A DNA stretch of 64,000 nucleotides from Mixia osmundae IAM 14324 (lineage: Eukaryota > Basidiomycota > Mixiomycetes > Mixiales > Mixiaceae). Where the stretch lies: the NCBI RefSeq assembly GCF_000708205.1, contig NW_014575553.1, forward strand, positions 397,892 to 461,891, written 5' to 3'. The position numbers and the translations under genes are program-made. Within the stretch, counting starts at the first letter, position 1, and each line of letters opens with the position of its first letter. This document shows positions 30,001 through 45,000 of the stretch, one piece after another. Below the pieces are notes generated by a model. That model made no database searches and was not told the DNA's origin. It was given only the letters and a program-made list of their open reading frames with translations.

Positions 30001-33000
30001 GCTCGCAAGGCCAATGTAGCTGCCCAATGCTAGCCACCCTGCAGGTATCTCAGGCTGAGGAGCTTCGCGCTTATCCTGCTCCTTTAGCCGCGCTTGCAAG
30101 GCGGCCAGACGAGCCTTGCTGATGACAACAAGCGTTCCTTGTCCGAAGTCTTCGTCGTCATCAAATGTCAGCTTGAGAGCTTCTGGCGACGTAGGGAGCT
30201 TTTCGTCCGAAACAGTGGATGAGGCTTCGGTCGAGCAGCTGAGGAAGGATGACTGAAGGGGGCCGAGCACAAACGCGTCGTCTGAGCCAGGTCGTTCCGG
30301 GCGTAGAATCCTATTGTCTTCAGACTCGCTGGCAGAGTCATCACACGCTCGATCGTCCGGCAAGGTGAGACTATCGACACTCCCTGCATCGGACAGATTG
30401 CGAAAGTGGGTGACAGATCGTCGGAATCGCAGCTTGGGCCTATCGCTCGCGTCCTGCAGAGGGGTGTCCTCAATGGGTTCTGTGGCGAACGAGTCGGCCA
30501 TGAGCTTGATACGTCCCCTGCATCATCGTCAGCTCCGACAGCAGCTTATGTGGTGCGGCTTACGGCGCATATGCGCGAGTGGCTCGAGCTAGAGAAAGTT
30601 GCCAGCTATTCGGGTCGCGCATCACCGGCACATCACGAGCGCTTGCATCTGCAAGCTTGTTGGGCTCTTGAGGCACAAATGCTGCAGTCGATCCGAAGCC
30701 GCAGATTCTCCCGCGTATACCTTCTGAACGCAATTGCTCCCGAGCGTCGAGCAAAACTGCTCGCCATGCAACGTTGACGCCCAAGGTGTCCAGATCGGCT
30801 GGCGATAGTCTGAGGAAGCGTGCGCCGCTCAAGCCAGACGTGCGCACAAAAGCCTCAATGTCCTCGTGAAGGCGTTCGGGCAGCTTGAGAGCTACACCCA
30901 GATATTGAGCGAGTTGCGAGGGGCGCCAAGACCTCGGCTCGGCTGGGAGCTCTGCCCTGATGTCAGCATAGCCTGTCGACATGATGCGACGATGCTGGCG
31001 ATCTGGAGTCAACAAGCTCAGGACCAGAACTGAGATTTGAAGAAGATCTGGGGAGACGTATGCACGGCCCTTCTGCGCAATCATGGAACAGCTGTATGCA
31101 TTCTTATCGATCACACTCCTCTGGTCGGGCTGACCGGAGGGACCGAAGAGTACACTTGCTGACGGTGCTCAACCGTGGGCTGAAGATAGGGCTGCTTGCG
31201 CGGAGGTAATTTCGAGTCTTGATTGGGGCCTGCTAGATTGAGAGCGACAAATCTGCGGCCCTGGTGAGTTGTGCAAGACATGAGCGGCAATGAGAATTAC
31301 CCGATCGTCATAAAGAGGCAAGTGAGCCATGCGAAAGCAATTGCTGCACGCAGAGGAGTGTAGTTGATGTATGCAAGCTTTTCGGCTCCATTGGCGAAGC
31401 GAGCCAATTCAACGATGTCGTCCAGAGCAGGCTGGCTTATGCCTGTCTGTGCGATCACTGTGATGTGACCGCGGGCAGTGACAGCTGAGTATCCGGCGGA
31501 GATGATCATCTCTGAAATAACAAAGATGACACTTCCGATGACAGCCCAAGCGCGTTTGAGAGTCACTGCTCGTGCTTGACAAATGCCGATGATGATCTGG
31601 TACGGTCGTTAAGACCGGTCGGCCGTGGAAAGCGGCGAGCTCACGATGATCATCAGACACGCAAACTGGGCGATGAGCAGAACACCGGCAGCAGCTTCGA
31701 GCTTCGTTGACTCGCCGGTATACGAGACATTAGGACCGAAAGCAGTACTAGGGACGCCGGGCAGGGAAGATGCGTAGCTAAGCGCGTTGTCTTGGTCTTT
31801 GACTTGAGCAACGCCGCTGACGAGTAGCAATATATCGACCAATGCACACAATGCAGCCATGATGAGGCCAGACCATGCGATCGTATCCTTGCCGGTATTG
31901 ATCATTCGTGCGAGTGCAATTTTTGCGTGTCAATGAGAGGGAGCGGGAGGAGACAAGGCGGCATGCCAGCAGGGAGGTCCGTGTGTGCTTTCTTTTGCAG
32001 ACCGACAACGCGTTGACGACGAGTGATGAAGCAGACAAGTGACGACGAGCCCAGGCTGGAAAAAGGAAGACGACATGGCTTAGTCACGTGATCACTGCTC
32101 TGCCACGCGACAGCCTGGTCGGGTCGCGTAGTCTGCGCTCTGCGATCGAAATTCATCAACCTTGCGTCTTCGAAATTCGTGGACGTCTCGAAGTTCTGGG
32201 CGGTCTTCGTCCCATCGTATCGATACACAAACAGCAACGATACGATTCCCCATTATCGCAGCGACACTGCATCAGACTTTGACGAAGTCCGCCTGCCTAC
32301 TGCTCCGGGCCACGAGCTACGATCGACGCGTCTCACACGCATATCGGCGCACGCGAGGCGCCGCCATTAGCGCAGCTCGATGACAGCACCCTCTAATTCG
32401 AAGCGGTCCACGCTTCCCCAGAGACAGCGGCGACGGATGATATGCAGTCAAAGCGTCTGCATCTGCCTTTGCTTGCTCTCGATCCTAGTAGCGCCTGTCG
32501 AAGCCGGTCTGCAAAAGGTGCCTAGGGTGCATGCGCGTCGACATGCTGCCAGTAGCGCGTCAAAGTCTGTCAAGATTGCCAGCACGGCTCGTCGGAGGGT
32601 ACTCGTACCTGCCTCGACCACAGACACGCCGTCGCCAGCTGCCACTGCCGTCTATGGCACGCGTGTCAGCACAGAGGTTGGCGCAAATGACGCGGCTAGC
32701 TCGTCACTCGATACGTCTGCATTAGTGGCATCCGTCGTCTCTTCCGTCGTCGCATCCGCGGTCTCACATGTCACTGCAACTAGTAGCGCATACGGGGCCA
32801 GTAGAGGCGGCAGCTCGACCGCGTCTCGTACGAGGACAGGCCCACAGGCCACAGGGACACAGGTCGTGCCCCTAGCCACGATGCCCCAACCATTCGACAC
32901 TGTCTTGTCGACAAACTTCAGGTATGCCGACTTTCCACGTTCAAGGCCCAGCATTTGCTGATTTCAGGTCGACAGCTCAACAGCATGCCCTTCATTCTTC

Positions 33001-36000
33001 GAGCAATTTCTTGCCTCGCCGTCATTCAGGTCTTGCTATCCCTTCTCGCTCTTGCTCGGCACATCAACCGCGTTCTTTCAGATCCAGAGCAATCTGACAG
33101 CTCTCTCCGCCGTCCTTGACAATTCTTGCGCAGCGGACACACAAGTGTGCTCAGACAAGATGATCTCGCTTGCTCAAGCAATACAAGACCCGGCTGCGTG
33201 CGGGAACGATTTGAAAGCTGGCAATGCGCTTGCACAGTCTGCACTCAATGGCTTCTTGAACTACGACATGATGTCGCAAGTCGGCTGTCTGAAAGACAAC
33301 AGCACAGGCGACTATTGCTTCGCCGAAGCTGCGAGTAATGATACCAGCGTCACTGATCTGTATTGGTACCAGCTGCCTCTCGGGACGACACTGCCGAGTG
33401 GCACACAGGCCAGTTGCGACGCATGTCTCGTGAAGACCATGTCGATCTACAGGTGTGTTGACCATTGAAAGCAGCCATCTCCTGCTGATCTCCTAATGAC
33501 AGCGATTATGCTTCAAACTCAACGCTGCCAATCTCCCGCACTTACAACCAGGCGAGAAGCGTCGGGAGCATCAATTGTGGTCCTTCCTGGTCGCCTCTCG
33601 TAGTCGCCACAGCTGCGAACAGTGCAGCATCACTATTTATACCCGTCGCATTCGTGCTCGTTTCATTGCTATTTACGCTGTCATAGATGGTGCCAAATGT
33701 TGTAAACACAAAAGGTGAACAAGGGTATTGCAATCAACATTGTAATTTGCTGCTCATGCGCGCCCACCATGGACTCGCACTGCTGAATGCGAATGATCAT
33801 ACAAAGAGCTCCCAAGGCGCATCTGCTGTGCCTTGCTCCAGGATTCGACCGCCTTGAGCCGTGCAGGAGCGGACTGGGCAGCGTGTCCAATAGTCCCAGA
33901 CGCCATCACAAGCCTTCCAAACAACGAAACGTCAGTCTCAAGCCTCGCGCACCCGGGAAAAGCTGACCTCCACATCGGCTTTGCGTTGACGGGCAAGTGC
34001 TCTGGGATTGAACTTTGCCTTATCCTCTTCTGCGATCGGACTCTGCCAGCTGAGGTTGTCCGTGATAGCAGCGGCAGGATCGATGAGAGCGCGAGCGCGA
34101 GCCGCCTCGAGGCAGGCCGAACAGACGGTATGAGTGCATCGCAAGACCCAAGGTCGACCTGCACCTTTTCCGCGTTCTACCTTGCGCATTGCCGGTCGCG
34201 GTAGGCTTGAGATACCAGCCGAACCAGGCTGATCAAGCATCAGAGGGGTCAGACAGCTTGCGCAAACGGGCACATGACTCCTCAGGATGCCACCTTTCTT
34301 GCTCGTGCTGGCGATACCGATTTCTGGGGATGCGATGACATCTTTCGAGAAGCCCTTGGCGCCCGAGATCCCCTTCGGATGACTTTTGTCCATCGTGAAG
34401 GAAGGCGGGGGATGACGGCCATGTACATGCTCATGGATCATGCCAGGAGCGATGAGACGAAAGTGCATGCCGTCGCGTCCAGCATGGGCCAAGTGGTGAT
34501 GAGGTGCATAAGCAGCCTGACGATTTCCAAGACCAGCTCCGAGCACCTCGAGGCCGCGTTGGACCGGATCAGGTCGGCCTAATGCCTCAAAATGTTGCCC
34601 ACGGTTTCCTGCAACGTTGAAAGCCGGTTCGCGATGTGCAGCAGCAAGCGGCGGCCGCTCGTCGATCTCGAAATCAGCAGGACCGAGGCCAATCAGATCG
34701 CGGAGGCCGCCCGCGCCGAGCAATCGTTGCAAGCGCGCGTGAGCTTGCTGCATCGTGCGAAAGGGATAGCGATCTGGTCAAAGCTTGTTCAGCAGATTGT
34801 CGTTTCAGATGGACAGGCAGCTTACGATTCTCGTTGCCTTCCGGGACCTGGACGAGTATGCGTTGACGAGGGCGAGGTTCTGCCTCTCCATAGTCTCTAC
34901 CTTGTACGATCCCTTCTCGTATTGGTTCCGGCAGAGTGCCTCTGAAGTGATCTTGACGAGGCGCGGGCGGCATATGAGTAGCGCCAGGAACTGCACGGGT
35001 GAAAACGACATCGTCATCTCGAGGGATGGCCTGCACGGCCGGTGTTGGTCGTAGACGAGGCGGGTCCTCGATCTCGTCGACGATTATGGGTGCAGGTACT
35101 TCGCGCACGACGATGACCGATGAGCTACGACGGCGACGATGATTACCCGTTGGCAGGCGACCTGGGGTGACATTGGCCAACAAATCCAGATCGATGCGTT
35201 CTGGAGACGCAGCATCGGTGAGATCGATAACACGATTAGGACGAGTAGGAGGTGGGAGCGAGGTGCTGGTCATAGGTTGCGCGGCTGATGTAGACGCGAC
35301 AGGAAGCGGACTGCTCGAGTCTACGTCAAAGGGGATTGAAGCCCTTTCCTTGCCCTTGGCCTTGCGGCGTTGCTCTGCAGAAGGTTCTTCCCCCTGATCG
35401 GTGGCAGACTGCGCCGTGTCCGCCGCGGCGGTGACGAACGAGCTGTCTGAAACGCTGGTGTCGAGATCTTGGCTGAACTCTGGTGTGACGTCGAGATCCA
35501 TCGGGGCAGAGCCATTGCGAGATCCTGAAGGCATGGCAGCCGAGTCTGAATGATGCGGTCGCTTCACAGAAGGCTCATCGGACGACTGTGAATGACTGTC
35601 GTCGGTGAGATCGATGTCAGGCTGGACAGCTCTGCGTTTGCCCTTGTCTCGTGTGGTATGGTCTGTTGTCATGAGCTCATGGGACGAGAAGTTCGCATCG
35701 ACGGATAGCTCGTCCATGGTGAGTGAGTATCAGCGCATTCAGGGACCGTCACTAGGCGATTTGTCAGCGAGACTGGTCTGGCCGAGTGTGAAAGTCGGTG
35801 TTGTGATTCGAAAGGCGTGTGGCGACAGGTACGATACCCTGCCTGTTCCAACCAACAGTGCGCTTAGGCTCGCCTCGGCAGCGCTAGCGAGACATCAGAT
35901 CTCCTGCAGCTCAGGAGACGCAATCTTTCGGCGTGATCGTTTGCCGGTGGACTCATAATTTCTGCCAAGTCAATTCAAGAGCATATGGGCATCCGGTCGA

Positions 36001-39000
36001 AAATGTGCGCGACCCAAAAATGAAGAGTACTCCTCGCCCGGTCAATCTGCTTCTGTAAGTCATTGACATCCATCACAGATCTAGCAGAATCGCTAGTCCA
36101 GTGCTCCTACATGATGATCTTCCAAGAATTACTCTTTCCCCGACCTACCGACCATGCCGAGAGCTCAAAGAGAACCTGGTCAGTCGAGCGTTTGGCTGTC
36201 CGGCCTCGTGTCGTCAGTCATCACTCAGCTGGCCGGGTTTTGCTCTAGCGGGGTCAAAGCCGCTTTAGCCATACTTGCCAGTATATCCATTCGTCTGACC
36301 CTTTCCGGGCTTGCAACTCCTGCTTGCCCCCTGTCGCTGCAAAAATTTGCAAAGTACGTTGCTGACTCGTCAGTCGGACAGGCATAGCATGCAGAGTCGG
36401 TGTACGAGCCAGAGATAGCTTGTGTAAGTCGTCTGCTCCCAGCTCTCCTGCACTCTGCCTCCCTACAGCCGTCTACAAGATGAATGGCCCCCAGCCGTTT
36501 CTATTCGCAGTTTCTACTAGAGCGTCCCTTCGTCATGTCGTTCGGTCCGGTCATCATCCCGCAAGCGGTCCCCTTCTTTCTGTATGCACGCGGAAGCTCG
36601 TCTTCTGGGATCTCGTCTCCTCGGGACGTTGATCCGGTTCGGTGTCTCGCAAGAGTCGCCTGACGAGGTGCAAAGGTGTAGCCAGCAGACTTGCATCTGA
36701 CAGAGGTCGCCTGGATTGCTTCACCCAGCTGTCGGCGGGATCTTCAAACCCTCTCGTCCGCGCTGGCGGGCTTTCTATACCAAAAGCGCATCCTCTCGTC
36801 TGGATCGGTCGACCGGCATGACCTGAGAGAGCTTGAGCGGTTGACTGCTTCGGGACGGCCTCAGTATCGTTCGGCTGGACGTCATGTTAGCCCATAGGGG
36901 TGTCTGACCATTCTTCCGAGCCCAAGCTACGCGTCTCTGTCGAGTTCGGTACTGACGTGCACACGTCTTGCAGATCGGGGCATGCCTCTTCTGGAGGGAT
37001 AGGCAATGTACGTAGCTCTCTTTTGCATCTGTCTTTTCCTGCCCGTCCAGAGATGAGAACTACTCCGTTCAAAAGTATTAGGAAGTGCCGTCAGATTTCC
37101 TTGATTCGCCTCTCGCACGCTGTCAACGAACTCTTGCTCGATCCTGTCAGTCTCGCCAAACGCGTCTCGATTGACTAGCCCATGCTGCCACTCTGACCTC
37201 GTAGCGCTCAGACGAGGCCGGCTCGTGTTACTCCAAACTTGCTCGCTTGTGCCGCTCCTGTGGCGGGAAGGCCAAGTGAGTGAAGGGCGCGCAGACGGTC
37301 CAGTCTTTGAGCGTTCGGTCGTGGGATCGGGACTTGGTGCAAAAGATCAGCGTGGACTTGGCGAGCGTGGGTCTGCTCGGCTGGTTCGCCAAGTCGGGAG
37401 GGCAGGAGAGCTCGTCCGGCCTGTCGAAGGCAATCGAGGCAGACGACAAAAGAGACACGCCTGATGCCCCTCTTTGTGCGAGGGATTGTGTTACACAACT
37501 CATCGCTTGAGCAGGTATGCGTTGAGGGTCATGTTGATTTCAACACAATTCTATGCATGTATTGTCAGGATCTACACAATGGATCTGTACAGATTGAAAC
37601 AGACGAATAATTATGTACACCTTATAAGCCTCTGTGCAAGCAACGCTCACATCATGCCCGGCCGGCATGGCCGTCCTTGTCGAGGCTGTCTACAGATTCG
37701 CTAGGTCTGACGCCAGTCCAGCTTCTTGTCTCTACATAGGTGAATACAGTCGCGAGCACGGTGAACAAGATCGAAAGCCAGCCCGTGATAACGTAGGCTT
37801 TGCCGAGCGAGGATTGGTTGTAGGCAAGGGTGACTCCAAGACGATCGACGTATGAGCCAATCTCCGACTGAGGTACGCCTGGGACATCGAGGACCGCATG
37901 CCCGGTAGCAACGATGACGGTCGCTGCCAATACTGCCGCGAAGAGGAAGACGCTCGAGATGATGAGCGAGAGCATGATTGGCTTCTTATAATAGCCAGGT
38001 CTGAACGTGATGAGCAAGTTGACCAAGCCCGTTGCCGAGCCTGCAATCGCTCCTGCAGCGATCACTGTATGACCTGTGTCAGCGATGCCGATGCTGAGAA
38101 GCACACGACCACTTGCCTGCGCCGCCAACGCCAAGGAAAGAGGCAGCTCCTAAACTCGCGCCATCGCCGAACAGAATGGGTGCCTGACCCTTGGCATCGT
38201 TTATGTTCTTCAGCGATGCGGATGCGAGTGCGCCAGTGACTATGCCAATGATATTCGCCAACGTCAGGCAAGCAAGAGCCGCGATAGGCGGATTGCGATT
38301 ACGCTGCGCCCACAGTTGGTCTGCTCGGGATTTGATCGTCATCGTCTCGGATCGTGCGAGAGCGTGTGCAAGGAAGTGCGGCGATGGTTGTTGTAGACTG
38401 ATGAACGGCGAAAGATCATTTCACAAAGGGACCCGAGCGCGCTTGCGAGAAGACGAGACTGGATGGAGCTACGAATAGAATTTGATCGAGCGAGCAAAAT
38501 GAAATGTCGATCACTGCTATCGTCTGCGGTCGGTTGCGGCGAGCCTGGGTGTTGAGCTTGCCCAGCGCCGAGTGCTATGTGTTCACTCATGCCATCACTC
38601 ACATCGTGCATGCTGCTGATTCCTGTCGTGACACGTCGCCGGACTGCTTGTCTTGTTCCGCACGGACCCTATCTTTCGAGAGCCCTTCCACGAGCCGGTC
38701 TTCTCTCGGTATGCTTCGTGCTTCCGTTTGTTTCGGGCAGCTGGGACATAGTTCCGCATAGTTGATTGTTGGTACGAGCTGCTGTCGGCTTGTGCATGCG
38801 CAGACGGTCAGCAAGGCCATGGCAGACCCATTGTCGGACGATGTGCTCGAGATCATATTCGACTTTGTCTGCGTTCCACTGCGTCCTGTTCCGTTAGCCA
38901 GCCCAAATACGGCTCGACTCGAACTGACTGCAAGACTGCTACGAGTCAGCAAGCGATTCAACCGAATGCTGCTTCCGCGAGTCTTGAAGAATGTCTCGAT

Positions 39001-42000
39001 GACCTGGTCTGACAAAAATGCAACGAGCTTATTGCACCTGATCACCAGCAGACCCGAGCTATGCAGACATCACATGCGATCTATCACGCTCCTCTTTGTC
39101 TCCAATCGGCGCAACAATGACTGGCGACCGCCTACGACGCGGCAGCACGCGCGACAGTGGCAATTGCGCAAAATCCTTGTGCGATCTGCCATCACCTCGA
39201 CACCGAGCTGCCTGATCGCTCTCGGAGGCCTTCGTATCACTACAGGTGCTTCCTGGCTCGCCATACTATCGGCAAGCATGATCTCGCTCTTCCTCTTGAC
39301 TTGCTCTGCCTCGACCGAAGGGTACAACACGATCTGGCCTTGCCTGTCTGCAGGTTTGGTCTGTCTGCTCACAGTTGCTGTTCGATCCCTCCTGGCCGGC
39401 ACTGGCTTTCTCGCAAGAGTGCCGCAATCGGACAGGCTATTCTTTGCCGCCGCCCTTATTGCCTCGGGCATCGCTCTTAGCACCGAGCAGATTCTCGAGC
39501 CCTTGCGCGACCATCGTCAGCAAATCCGCATGAGAGCGATATCACAGATCTTGCGGAGTCTGCCCGCTCTGGAACATCTCAGCGTTGTTGATCAGCTCAA
39601 CTGGGAGCATGAAGATATCTTGCCATTTGATGCGCTTGACGGGCTTGAACTTGAACATCATCCAAAGTCACTGACATATTCAAACGATTTTTCGTCGAGC
39701 TACGCCGCACTGGCGAGCCTTTTAAGTCATCTAGACGGTATACGTTGCTTGCGTCTCCGCAAGATGGGTCAGATCGTTACTGCCGCTAACGCATCAGAAC
39801 GTCGAGCATTCTGGATCTGGCCAGAACGGCGGCCCCCCTTGCGCCTGCGCAGACTCACTGAGCTATACCTAGATCAAGCGGACCTGTCTTGGCAGGACAT
39901 CTGTGCGCTCGTTCCGCCAACGCTGTCTGCGCTGTCGGTACGCCGGCCCAACCTGCCCGGCTTCGAAAGCATCTTCAACCACTGCTGTGGTAGCCTGAGA
40001 GTTCTCCTCGTACATCATGCCGAAACGATTGCACCTACGATCAATTTTAGCAAGCTTCAGCGTCTTCAGGCAGCAAGCTTTTCACACGTTCTCATCGGAC
40101 CAATCATTGGTAGCGCGCCCGACGAAGTCTCGACGGCGCAGGACCTACAGAATGAGCGCATTGAGTGGCTTCAGCTAGCATCTCAAGCGGCCTTGCTCAG
40201 TGCCCTCGATAAGGCTCAAGGTTTGCGGCATCTGCGAATTGATGTGCCGGTATCATACTCGACTGGCTACAACTTAGCCGTCTTTGCCAAGCGAATGCCT
40301 CGCCTCAGACGAATGACGCTGCTCTCAGCCGGCAGTAGCGCCAGCGAGCATGTAGAGACATTGATCGAAGCTTGCCATGCTATTGACGTTCCGGTCGACA
40401 TTCGAGAGACTGTTGTCTACAATGCACAGTGAAGACTACAACACCCAAATTCACTCGGCCTGAAAAGATTTGCCCCTGACGTGGGCGTAAGCGCTGCGAA
40501 CCAACTTCTTCGTTTCCTCGACTGATCGCCAGTCTGCGGCCATTCGTCTGCCGATCGTGTCAGTTGCAAGTTCGGAAGTACATGAAAGAGCATACTGCAA
40601 ACGGATGGTCGACAGAACGAGGACTGCCACGCTCTTGAGGCGCGGCACGCGCTCTTCTGGCTCATTACTAGCGAGCAATGGCAGGCCAAAGCGCTGAAGC
40701 GTCAAACTGGTCGTATCGATTCTGTAACCTGGTCAGGCCCTTGTCCATACATACATGTATCCACGTACTTGACTTGTTCTCGCTCGAGCTGCGTCTGCAA
40801 GTACTCCTTTTGCAGGCGGAGGTCGTCTCTAAATTGCCCTTCGCGCAGACATCTTTTCTTGAGATACGCAATCCATTGGAAGAGTCCGCGGCATTCCTCG
40901 CGATGGCGTGCAATAAGCTCGTTGGTGTCGTCAGAGCTGTCGTCAACGTCAGCTCCGATTGAAGCCTCAGACGGCTGTACATACGATGGCTGACTTGCTA
41001 GCTGAGCAAGCTCTGTGATCCGTTGCTCTGCTTCGCTGAGCTGCTGTCGTAGAGACTTTTGAGCTTCTGACGCTGAAAGCTGCAGACCCGTGGCGGGCTC
41101 GCGTAGCGCAAGGTCGATGTCGCGACCCAACACAACCGCGTCTTCCTGGACTGCTTTGAGCTCCTCGCGGAGGCTGTCGATGGATTTGAACATCTCTGCC
41201 TTGCTGCGATGAAGGTGTCGCTGCTCGCGCCCTGCTTTGCGTAGCTCGCTATCCTTGCGCTTCAGCACCGCTTTCAGTCGGTCGATCTCTTCGACTTGCG
41301 CTGCCAGTCTGACATCTACATCCCAAACGCTGGCTCCTAGCCTAGTGAAGTCGTCTGTGATGGATTCTTGGCGCTGCATCCGCTCGCGTCAGTACAAAAC
41401 GTCATGACTGCCCAGAGACTCACAGTAAGTAGACGATTGATGACAGAAATGGCAGTGATGCGTTCGCTGGCTAATTTCGACGCAGTCGTGGTGTCGACAA
41501 CATCAATCTGCTTCTCGAGAGCCCGAATAGTGTCGCGTTGGGCCGTGACGGTCTCTGCAATGGATCCATATTCTTCGAGCAGATCGCGAGCGTCACTTTT
41601 GCTGGCCCCGAAGTGCATCTTAAGCTTGTAGACAAGCTGCTTTGCAAGATCGAGCTCCTATATCTAGTCCATTAGTGACGGGCTGACTTTCTGCGCCTCA
41701 CTCGCCTTTTCCACGCTGGCATTGCGCTCCTCTGCCTGCGTAAGATGTCTGACTTTATCGACTAGCTGGTCGAGATAAGTGTTGGTGACGTTGCCAGCAC
41801 TGCGCTGTCTCTCTTGCCATTCATGTGGTCCCAGGGCTTCCTGCAGCTCGCGTGATAGCATAGTGCTGTCGAGGCGTAGGGTCTTCAATTGAGCAGCCAG
41901 TGACACATTATCGTAAGCTGCTTCGGCCAATTGCTCCGTGAGACGTTTGATTTCCATGTTGGCGTCGTTCAATTGCTTATCGAGTTGTTGCACATGCTCT

Positions 42001-45000
42001 GCCACTTCTGGAAATGTCTTTCCTTCAAGGCACTTTGATGTGCTGCCGCGATCTTTAATCGCCTGCACCAATCGCGGGTCAGCAGGCATATAAAGTGGCA
42101 CATGTAACGAACGCCTTTGAAAAGCTCAGGTGATGTACCAGTCGTAGCCGAAGAAATATTACTGATAGACTTGCCGGGTGTAGACGAAGGGCTGCTTTGG
42201 CGCATAGCTCTCAAAAGATTCACATGCACGGCCTTTGTTTCGATGTCTTTGCTCTTCAATGTTTCGGTAAAGCGGGTCTGCATGTCGCGGTTATCCTTGC
42301 GCAAACGCTCACATTCCGTCGTGAGCTTTCGGATCGTCTCCAGAGAGTCTGCACTGTCGGTGGCTGTTTGAAGCGGACGGATTTTGTGTTGGCCTGTCTC
42401 CTGCTCGAGTGACAACACCCGGTTTTGTGCAGCGCGCAATTGCTCGTGCAGGCTTTTGTCATCTGCGGCGGTGGGCGAATGTACTGGACGCGAACGAAGT
42501 TGTCGCTCAATTGCTTCACATTTGGTCTGAGCTTGCGTAGCAGCGACTTCCGCGACTGAAAGCTGTCTCGCGAGGGCATCGTGTTCTTTGGCTTGCTCTG
42601 CAACGAGTCGTCTGAGCTGATCGAGCTCGCCCGCATGGGCATCGCGTTCTTTGCTGAAGTCAGATCTCTCGGCCGCCAAGTCCCGAGACTGCTGTTGGAT
42701 ACTTTCTTCTTGCGTCCTCATCACGTCGTCAAGCTCAGCGTGAAGTTGCCTCATCTTGTCATTGTGAGCTTGCCCTTGCTCCTGCAGCTGGTTCTCGAGC
42801 ATCTCGATCCGATCATCAACCAGAGAAGCTCGCTCGAGCATCCGTCGCGTGAGCTCGGCAGCAGGAACGCGCGTCTCTGCGTCGATTGCTGCCAACTCGT
42901 CTGACTCGTCGATGAGCTCGAATGCAGCGTCGCGCAGAGTCTTGAGCTCGTCTGTCGTTAGCTCAAGAGCGCGCTGAAGTTCGCTGATTTGAGCAGCACC
43001 ATTCGACTTGGCTTTAGGCGTCGGTGCATTGGTGGCTTCGTGGCGGAGACGATTGATCTTCTCTCGCTGTTCTTCGACAGTTTCCAAGAGCGCGTGATTC
43101 TCCGCTGCGAGCTTGGTCTGCATGCCCTGTAGGTACGAAAGCAACTTTCGACCGTCAGTGTTGATCTCATCATCGTCCAGCGGCAGCGAGTTGTTGAGGT
43201 TTGGATGTATTGACCGGCCATAGGTCGTGAGATCGTCGGAGGTGCTGCTCGAAGCACTTGCGTCGCTCTCGTCAGCAGCAGAGGCACCAAACTGAGACAG
43301 ATTGTATTTGGGAGTGCGGTCAGCGGTGGCGGATACATGTCGACGAGCATAGGGCGTGCCTTTGACGCGCTTGAACCTGTTCGTAGAGGCTACAGCCGTG
43401 CGCTTGAGCGTATCGAGCAAGTACGCTTTCCTCAACTGTGCCGAGTCCGAGCCATTTCGCGGGCCGGGCGTGGCCGGATCTGCAGCTCGCGAATCATCGA
43501 ACGTCGTCATACCCTCCGATGCCTTGCTCGGGCTTGCCAGCCATGAGAGATTGCGGTTAGGCGTGTCATTTCCAGGCAAGACAGTCTCGTCTGCGCTCTG
43601 CTGAGCAAAGTCATCCTTGTCGAGCGAGCTGACCGTATCCGGCGGAGAGGGCGGCATGTCCTTGCGAGTGGCAGATCGACCGAGCTGCTTTCTGCGCATG
43701 CTGACGTTAAGCATGTTCGTCGGCAATGCCTGCTGTTGTCCGTCGTTGTCAGACTCGACATCTTCGACCGTCGTGTCGAGATCTTGTGGCGGTTGCCCTG
43801 CCTCTTTGGGCTGTGCAGGTGAGACGGAAACGGATTCTATCGACTGTTGCGACTCGACATCTGTGAGAGCGTGGCCATCTGGATATCTTGCAAGTTTCGA
43901 CCTGGCACGAGGACGTGATGCAGGCGCGAAGCGGTTCGAGTGTGCATTACGAGGAGCGGGCGATCCGTTCGCTCGAGCGGTAGCAGGGGATGCCTGGCCG
44001 GCCAAAATGCTGGGGCTAGAGGAACGCGATCGAGGGCCTGGTCGGACTGTGCTCGCCTGACTAGCTCGGCTTGACGCGACGGGCGAGGGCGAGTTCTCCT
44101 TGTCTGCATGATGTCGCAAATGGAAGCGATTGCTCGGCGTCACAGAGTCTGCACGTGCTGGCTTGGTGAGCCCCATCTCGACAGATTCGTCGAGCGTGCT
44201 GTCGAGTCCGTTGAGCATGTTGACAGAATCGCCGAGGTGGTGTCTTGACGGGCTACTGTCAACTTCAGAGTCGGAGACAGAGTCTGTGTCGCCAAAGTTG
44301 GGCAGGGCGGGTAGGTTCATGTTGGCATGCTCGTTTTGAGCTTGTCGTCGGCCGATCGTCGAGACCGAGTCCATCGTGTTCAGCAGCGCGGCTGACGCCA
44401 TCTCGCTGCTATACAGCTGCTTCTATCAGCACGATGGGTGGCGCCAGAGCAGTACGGCTGACCTGGAGGACGTTCAAGAGGCCCTTACTTTCGTCTTGTT
44501 GACACTGCCAAAAAGCAGTCGCGGTTTGGAGTCTCTCACGCTGTCGCGTCTGCCACGAGGCCCGTCACGCTCACCGGTCACCGGCGACTTTGGGCGACTT
44601 TGGGAGTCGAACATAACGGGCTCGTTGTAGTCATGCAATCGCTCGACCGGCTGGTAGCCGACCCCCGGTATCGCGACATCCTCGCCATTGTCAAAGGCGC
44701 TCGCAATGGACTGGTCTATGGCGCCAAAGTGCGTATACGAGCTCGAGATAGGCCGACTGTGTGCTCATTCTGCCCTCGACAGGTTCGCTTCCCGCATGCA
44801 CTCGTCATGACAGTCCTCTTCCACAGCACGCCGTACGCTCGAAGTGTATATGTGCTCTGAAAAGCCAGACTGAATCGCTCGCAGATGGTCACAACGGGCT
44901 CGATTTGTGTACAACGCGACGAAGCAGCACTCACTCAATCTGTGCAAGTTTGTGACCATCTACAAGACTGCGCTGCTCCTGCAACGATACCTGAATGGCG